64,000 bases of DNA, taken from NCBI GenBank assembly GCA_964578605.1, contig CAZODO010000017.1, positions 4,566 through 68,565 on the forward strand, in the 5' to 3' direction. Made by a program: the position numbers and the translations under genes. Positions 59,297-64,000 of this stretch are shown piece after piece. How positions within the stretch are numbered: position 1 is the first letter of the stretch; the number at the start of each line of letters is the position of its first letter. The stretch is from JAXMHN01 sp964578605 (GTDB lineage: Bacteria > Verrucomicrobiota > Verrucomicrobiia > Limisphaerales > SIBE01). The notes beneath the pieces are model-generated. The model was not told where the DNA came from and searched no databases. It was given only the letters and a program-made list of their open reading frames with translations.

Positions 59297-62200
59297 TTAC
59301 GGAAGCGAAGGGGCCTTGAGCGATGACACGCCCTTGCTCGTCGCGTAAGCGAGCGTGTCTCCGTCGGCCAGAAACTCGAGCCACTCTATTCTGTCTGCCG
59401 GACGCACCACCCCCGCGTTTCTTCCGATATCGATGCGCCAGAAGTAAATGTAACCTTGGGTATCCCCAGCCGCCAGCATACGCCCGTCGATCGAAAATGC
59501 GACCGTTGTCGCGCGCTCGCCCATGACTTCGAACTGCGCGACCTCGGTCAGCGAGCCAAGGTTCCAGAGGCGAACTGTCCCGTCTCCGCCAGCACTGGCG
59601 ATGGACTTCCCGTCAGGCGAGAACCTCGCATCCCTCACGCCGACCCGGTGTCCTCGGAGAACAGCCAAGGTCTGCCTACCCGGGATGTGGAGCAGGGTGA
59701 TCCCGCCTGCCCAGTGCGCAGCCGCTATCAGTTTGCCATCGGCCGAGAAGTCCAGCGTTTGGATTGTTCCACCCTCCGATGTCTCCAACAGCAGTGGCTT
59801 CGACGGATGCCTGAGGTCCCAGATCTCGACGAAACGAGCCGAATTAGCTCTCGCGAACAGGTTGCCGTCCGGCGAAAATCCAAGAACACAGCTCCAATTG
59901 GTGCCGCTTGAGAGGAGTCTCCCAATCTCCCTCAAGTCGCCGGCCCGCAAGAGGTGTATCAGGCCTTCCTCAGTAGCAAGAGCCAGCACGTCCGCTGTGG
60001 GGGAGATTGTGCCTGCCTGGAGATGGTCGATAGGAAGGCGCCCCGCAACAGTCTGGCGCAGCGACAACTTGTCAAACACCTCGAAAGTCAGGTTGCTGCG
60101 GACGAGCATAAAAGCCCTTCCATATCGCGCCGGGTAGGCTCGCCGGAATAAATGCGGGACCAGGTCGTCAGGGTATGAAATGGTGGCTTTGTTGCCGCTT
60201 CTAGCCGCATCACAACGCCACAACTTGACTGAACCGTAAGAATCGGCGCTCGCCAGGAACTTGCCGTCGGCAGAGAACTTGACGGTCCAGATCGTCCGGG
60301 TATGTCCCTTTAGCACGCCCACCGTTCGCCAATCTTCGGTGCTCCAGAGAGTGATGTTCTGGCCCTGTCCACAGGTTGCCAGAATCCTGCCGTCAGGGGA
60401 AAAAGCCAATCCCGTGACGGATGCTGTATCAGCCGCCAGTCCTGCGACTTTTCTCAATTCCGCTGTGGTCCAGACCGTTACCCCGCCGGTCAGGTCGCCT
60501 AAAGCAAGGAGATCCCCGTTTGGGCAGAAACTCAAACAAGAGCAGGTGTCGTTCTTGATCTCTTTGTCGTTTCCCGTGGCGCCAATGAGCTTGAGCCCAA
60601 CGGCGCCCCGTCCGATATAGGCCAGCAAATGCCCGTCAGGCGAAAAAGCTACTGCCCCGTCACGCTCCGAGGCGCCCCCCAGCGCAACCCGTGTGACTTC
60701 CTGCGTTCCAGTGAGTTCCCAGAGGGTGGCAAAGGCATTACCAGACAGAGCTACCTTGCGCCCATCTGGAGACAGCGCCAGTGAGAACACGAATTCTGGT
60801 GCCTCGACGGTGCGCGTCTTTCGCCATGTCTGAGTTTCCAGGATTTCCAGGCCGTCAGACCACGTGCCCGTCAGCAGTTGACGCCCATCCGGAGTAAAAG
60901 CAATGGATGCAACTGGTGACTGGCAGACGATATTTGTAACGACAGTTCGTGAAGCCAGATCAAAGACCTGCAATCGCGCGTCCCATCCTCCTGAGACAAG
61001 CAGCTTCCCATCAGGGGAAAACGCGAGTGTAGGGACACCATCCGTGTGGCCACGAATCGTCAGCGATTCGTCGCCCCGACACTGGCCCCATAGGTACCGC
61101 CATTCCCATCCCCGGAGTTGTTGCACACTCGACGGACCAGTCATGTACTGTTCAACCAGCCTTGACGCGATTCCCAGGTTGTTGTCGGCCAACGCGCGGT
61201 AGGCCAGGCTCAGGTCGGCGGCATAGAGGTTCTGAACGTTCCTGAAGGCTTCGGCTTCCGCGCGCTGCCGTTCGCGTTCGATCCGCGCGACCGCGATGGG
61301 CGACCCGACCAGGATCAGCATTGCCGCCAAAGCAAAAGCCGCACCAAGGCTGGCCAGGGCGGGTCTCCGCCGGCACCAGCGCCAAGTCCACCCCAAAGGG
61401 CCCAAGGGCCTGGCCCGAATCGGTTCGCCACGGAGAAATCGCCCCAATTCATCGGCCACCTCCCGCGCGCTGCCGTATCGCCTCCGAGGTTCTTTCTCGA
61501 GACATTTCAGGCAGATCGTTTCCAGGTCCACGGGCACACTTGAGTTGAGAAGCCGCGGCGATCCTGGCTCGCTGTTGACAAGTTGTTCAAGCGTGTCCGT
61601 AACCGTGGCGGCACGGAAAGGCGCCCGCGCCGTCAACAAATAGTAGAACAGAGCGCCTAGACCATAAACATCGCTTCGAGGTCCGACGGAGCCCCACCGG
61701 GCCGACGCTTGTTCGGGTGGCATGAAGCCCGGCGAACCCAGCACCTCCCCGCTCAGGGTTAACGGGTGAGTCATTCCGGTTTGGTCTCCGGCGCCGTCTT
61801 CTCCTCCCGCCGGAGCGATAAAGGAACGCATGGGCTCAATGGGTTGGTCCGTGCCTTGAACTCCAAACTGCTTGGCCAGGCCAAAGTCGCTCACCCTGGG
61901 TTCGTCCGCCTCGTCGATGATCACATTGCTCGGCTTGAGGTCGCGGTGAAGAATCCCTTTCGAGTGGGCGTAATGAACGGCCGCTGCGACCTTCTGCGTA
62001 TAGCGTGCCGCATGGAGGGGCGTCAACGGCGTTTCCCGAACCACGCTGGCCAGCGTCCGTCCTTCCACGAAATCCATGGAAAAGTAGGGGCGTCCGTCGT
62101 GCTCCCCGGCTTCGTGAATGCTCACGATATTGGGATGGTGCAAGCGCGCGGCTGATTCAGCCTCGATCCGGAACCGGAGCATAGCTGCCTGGCTGGCGAA

Positions 62201-62515
62201 TTCCCCGCCCAGCAGCATTTTCACGGCGACGATCCGGTTCAGGCTGATTTGCCGCGCCTTATAGACCACGCCCATACCGCCCTGGCCGATCTGCTCTAGA
62301 AGCTCGTAGTCCTCAAGGCGAAGGCGAAAGGGCGACGAAAGGGCCTCGGCACTCTCTTGCTGAGCCACCGTCCCCCCGCCGCCGCTCAGCCCGGCATCCG
62401 ATCGGCTGGCGTCGGCGAGCTTGACACCCGTATCCAGCAAGCAGCACGGACAAAGCCCCAGCGCCGCCTCTGTCCCGAAGCGAGCACCACACTTTCCACA
62501 GATCATGTCTGCCAT
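59297..62515 (-). CDS. Ser/Thr protein kinase with zinc ribbon, membrane segment and WD40 repeats
   Basis: The 1072-residue protein begins MADMICGKCGARFG with a short zinc ribbon (CGKC...CPCC). The kinase domain has IGQGGMGVVYKARQISLNRI (P-loop, residues 76-94), Lys99 in VAVKML, HRDLKPSNVIID (190-201) and DFGLA (210-214), all active-type. One membrane helix (ALASLGAAFALAAMLILVGS) separates it from about 600 residues of WD40 propeller repeats (for example GHTDGVPTLAFSPDGKLLVS and RVGVRDARFSPDGKSIASAG). It lies 55 bp after the ECF gene, the usual Verrucomicrobia/Planctomycetes pairing. Confidence 0.92.
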   Translation of the reverse strand: MADMICGKCGARFGTEAALGLCPCCLLDTGVKLADASRSDAGLSGGGGTVAQQESAEALSSPFRLRLEDYELLEQIGQGGMGVVYKARQISLNRIVAVKMLLGGEFASQAAMLRFRIEAESAARLHHPNIVSIHEAGEHDGRPYFSMDFVEGRTLASVVRETPLTPLHAARYTQKVAAAVHYAHSKGILHRDLKPSNVIIDEADEPRVSDFGLAKQFGVQGTDQPIEPMRSFIAPAGGEDGAGDQTGMTHPLTLSGEVLGSPGFMPPEQASARWGSVGPRSDVYGLGALFYYLLTARAPFRAATVTDTLEQLVNSEPGSPRLLNSSVPVDLETICLKCLEKEPRRRYGSAREVADELGRFLRGEPIRARPLGPLGWTWRWCRRRPALASLGAAFALAAMLILVGSPIAVARIERERQRAEAEAFRNVQNLYAADLSLAYRALADNNLGIASRLVEQYMTGPSSVQQLRGWEWRYLWGQCRGDESLTIRGHTDGVPTLAFSPDGKLLVSGGWDARLQVFDLASRTVVTNIVCQSPVASIAFTPDGRQLLTGTWSDGLEILETQTWRKTRTVEAPEFVFSLALSPDGRKVALSGNAFATLWELTGTQEVTRVALGGASERDGAVAFSPDGHLLAYIGRGAVGLKLIGATGNDKEIKNDTCSCLSFCPNGDLLALGDLTGGVTVWTTAELRKVAGLAADTASVTGLAFSPDGRILATCGQGQNITLWSTEDWRTVGVLKGHTRTIWTVKFSADGKFLASADSYGSVKLWRCDAARSGNKATISYPDDLVPHLFRRAYPARYGRAFMLVRSNLTFEVFDKLSLRQTVAGRLPIDHLQAGTISPTADVLALATEEGLIHLLRAGDLREIGRLLSSGTNWSCVLGFSPDGNLFARANSARFVEIWDLRHPSKPLLLETSEGGTIQTLDFSADGKLIAAAHWAGGITLLHIPGRQTLAVLRGHRVGVRDARFSPDGKSIASAGGDGTVRLWNLGSLTEVAQFEVMGERATTVAFSIDGRMLAAGDTQGYIYFWRIDIGRNAGVVRPADRIEWLEFLADGDTLAYATSKGVSSLKAPSLP

Positions 62516-62570
62516 GGCGCAACTCCATGCTCCAGAGTGAGGCAAGAGGACGGTTCCGTTACAGGCCGTC

Positions 62571-63320
62571 CTACTGGCGCAGCACTTCCCGCAGATGGCG
62601 CATCTCCTCTCCGACGTCGTCCGGGCAGGCAACCGTGTGCGCAATCTCCAGTCGCAGCAGCTCGCCGTAGCGTCGGCGGAGTCGGTGCACGGCCACACGA
62701 ACGGCCCCCTCGCTCATTCTTAGGTCTCGAGCCGCGTCCCGGTAAGCTCCGCTCTCGTCATCCGTAAGAAATCCTATAAGTCGCTCAAAGACCGCGCCTT
62801 TCCCCGCCAACCGGCACTCCTTGCCCAAACGGGTCAACACCTGTTCCAGCAACGTCAACGCCCACCGCCGCTCGAACAACCGGTCCGGACTCGACTCGTC
62901 CTTTGGCTCCAGCCGGTAGCGCGCGTCGCCCGCCTGCGTATCAAGGGATACGGGGCGCTGGCCACCCCCGCGTTTCAAACGCCGTTCCCGGTCCCATACA
63001 TCCGAAAGGAAATGTTTAAGCGCCCCAAGCAGGTAAAAGCGGAACCGGCCTTTATCGGGGCTGGCCCGGGCGACATGGTTCCCAGCCAAAAAGCGGGCGA
63101 GGAACTCCTGGGTCACATCCTCGGCGTCGTGACTCTCCAGACCACACCCGCGCACGTAGGCGTATAGCGGATACCAGTACTTCCGGCAGAGTCTCTCCAG
63201 CGCCTGGATGGAGCCCGGCGACTGGCCTTCACCCGCCGCGAGAACCGTGCTCCAGTGGGTCGTATCGAACCATGCTTGCCTGCAATGCTGTCTTTCCGCC
63301 GTGGACCCTAAGATTCCCAT
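62571..63320 (-). CDS. ECF-type RNA polymerase sigma factor linked to the kinase
   Basis: The 249-residue protein has sigma region 2 (ALERLCRKYWYPLYAYVRGC and SHDAEDVTQEFLARFL) and a region 4 helix-turn-helix (RDAARDLRMSEGAVRVAVHR then LRRRYGELLR). It starts WFDTTHWSTVLAAGEGQ, a beginning shared by ECF factors found next to Ser/Thr kinases in these phyla. No anti-sigma factor is adjacent; phosphorylation by the neighbouring kinase is a plausible control. It precedes the kinase gene by 55 bp. Confidence 0.9.
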   Translation of the reverse strand: MGILGSTAERQHCRQAWFDTTHWSTVLAAGEGQSPGSIQALERLCRKYWYPLYAYVRGCGLESHDAEDVTQEFLARFLAGNHVARASPDKGRFRFYLLGALKHFLSDVWDRERRLKRGGGQRPVSLDTQAGDARYRLEPKDESSPDRLFERRWALTLLEQVLTRLGKECRLAGKGAVFERLIGFLTDDESGAYRDAARDLRMSEGAVRVAVHRLRRRYGELLRLEIAHTVACPDDVGEEMRHLREVLRQ

Positions 63321-64000
63321 AGCATGCTCTGATCAAGGATAAGCCTGCAGGTGAGGCTAGCGCCAGCTCGCAATCGTGGCAACGCTCCCCCCGGGCCAGT
63401 CGGCGCCTGGCTTCCGAGGTCCGGGGGCTTGTGCGGCCTCCTGTCGCCAGGACAACCGGCTACTCGTGAACAGGTTAGCCAAAATAGAGGCCGGTCATGA
63501 GCCGTTAGCGCTAAGACCCGGAATCGAGGTCATATTTCCAGCAGATCATGACGGGAGAGAAATTTGCTCCGGCGACAGGAGCCGAAACAGGAGAAATCAC
63601 CGCCACCAATGGCGGCGAGCTCTTTGGATTCATGTGCAGCGGTGCGCTCAGTCCTGCCGCCGTCCCCATCCAGGGAGTGTGGATCGTCGTGATCCAAGGT
63701 GGAACCGGGCGCTTCGAAAACACTACGCGGAGCCTGAACGTAAATAACCTGAATTACTTGCGCCGACGCAAGCGGACCTCTCATCGGAAATGAGGCAACG
63801 CCATGCAGGGCCAAGGTTTTACCCTCGCGCTTGAAGGTGACCTCAATAGTCCGATCGCATTCCAAGAGGAAGATCTGCTGCCATTTTGTCACTCGCCGCG
63901 CAGGGTCGCTTTGGCAGGATGCCTTTTTCTTTGTCGAGATCTCCTTTCGGCCCCATGATGGGGCATACATTGATGTGAAAAAGCTCCGAGTTTTCCACCC
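63321..64000. other. Terminal 0.7 kb with a decayed coding fragment
   Basis: No intact gene is convincing here. On the plus strand at about 63540-63740 a fragment reads KFAPATGAETGEITATNGGE and WIVVIQGGTGRFENTTRSLN, recalling the GGTGRFxNATGS strand pattern of secreted small beta proteins; it lacks a signal peptide and ends early. The minus-strand frame over the same bases has no protein-like features. The last 200 bp, up to the window edge, show nothing recognisable. Confidence 0.5.
63548..63793 (+). pseudogene. Remnant of a secreted beta-sheet protein gene
   Basis: This frame shows the GGTGRFENTT-type motif seen in secreted beta-sandwich proteins but lacks an N-terminal signal and then degenerates into RRRKRTSHRK. 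It is best read as a decayed copy; a short intact protein cannot be excluded. Confidence 0.35.

Overview
The window looks like chromosomal DNA from a GC-rich, Gram-negative member of the Verrucomicrobiota, probably close to the Limisphaerales/Pedosphaera group. This is inferred from gene content: a prepilin-like protein with a C-terminal ADGH signature, a TIGR03790-type protein, an ECF sigma factor next to a Ser/Thr kinase with WD40 repeats, a PQQ-type propeller protein, a DUF5117/DUF5118-type zinc metalloprotease, and a tandem pair of single-pass coiled-coil proteins. No rRNA or other taxonomic marker is present.

Positions 1 to about 17.53 kb are most of one transposable (Mu-like) prophage; its left part lies outside the window. 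A divergent control region at 5.46-5.57 kb holds three similar 15-bp operators between a helix-turn-helix repressor (left) and a small Cro-like protein (right). Leftwards run late genes in Mu order (gp25-like, small genes, gp27-like, gp28 terminase), mostly joined by 4-bp stop/start overlaps. Rightwards runs a long early operon: a ParB-like protein, a MuA-like transposase, a MuB-like AAA ATPase, Gam, a DnaA-domain-IV-like protein, several tiny zinc-ribbon proteins, a papain-like candidate, a small lipoprotein, a MuF-like head protein with a reading-frame conflict, and a standalone PolX-type nucleotidyltransferase. The operon ends at three phased TTTTCAAAC repeats beside tRNA-Val(CAC), taken as the right end of the element.

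From 17.6 kb the content is host chromosome: sugar kinase, POT peptide transporter, glycosyltransferase, ACT protein, MBL hydrolase, TIGR03790 protein; a feoA-feoA-feoB operon; a prepilin-like protein; a convergent pair of enzyme domains each fused to its own helix-turn-helix (PTS EIIA and MBL); and a DAHP synthase behind a complete aromatic-amino-acid attenuator (leader peptide, antiterminator, terminator). From 33 to 48 kb nearly everything is on the minus strand: PQQ propeller, TMEM14, moaE, moaD, hpt, all-alpha dUTPase, a DHDPS-like aldolase with an NAD-dependent epimerase, a purine permease, tgt, the metalloprotease, dsbD and aroB.

The last 16 kb holds the paralogous coiled-coil pair, an orphan ParD-like antitoxin, a BASS transporter, a secreted beta-helix protein divergent from a Tat-exported hydrolase, a propeller/SnoaL fusion, the ECF-kinase pair and a decayed coding fragment. 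The most notable non-standard signals are the aromatic attenuator, the three-operator switch, the 38-bp-phased prophage end repeats, the MuF frame conflict, the Glu at the second catalytic position of the transposase, and short phased repeats of 9 and 11 bp.
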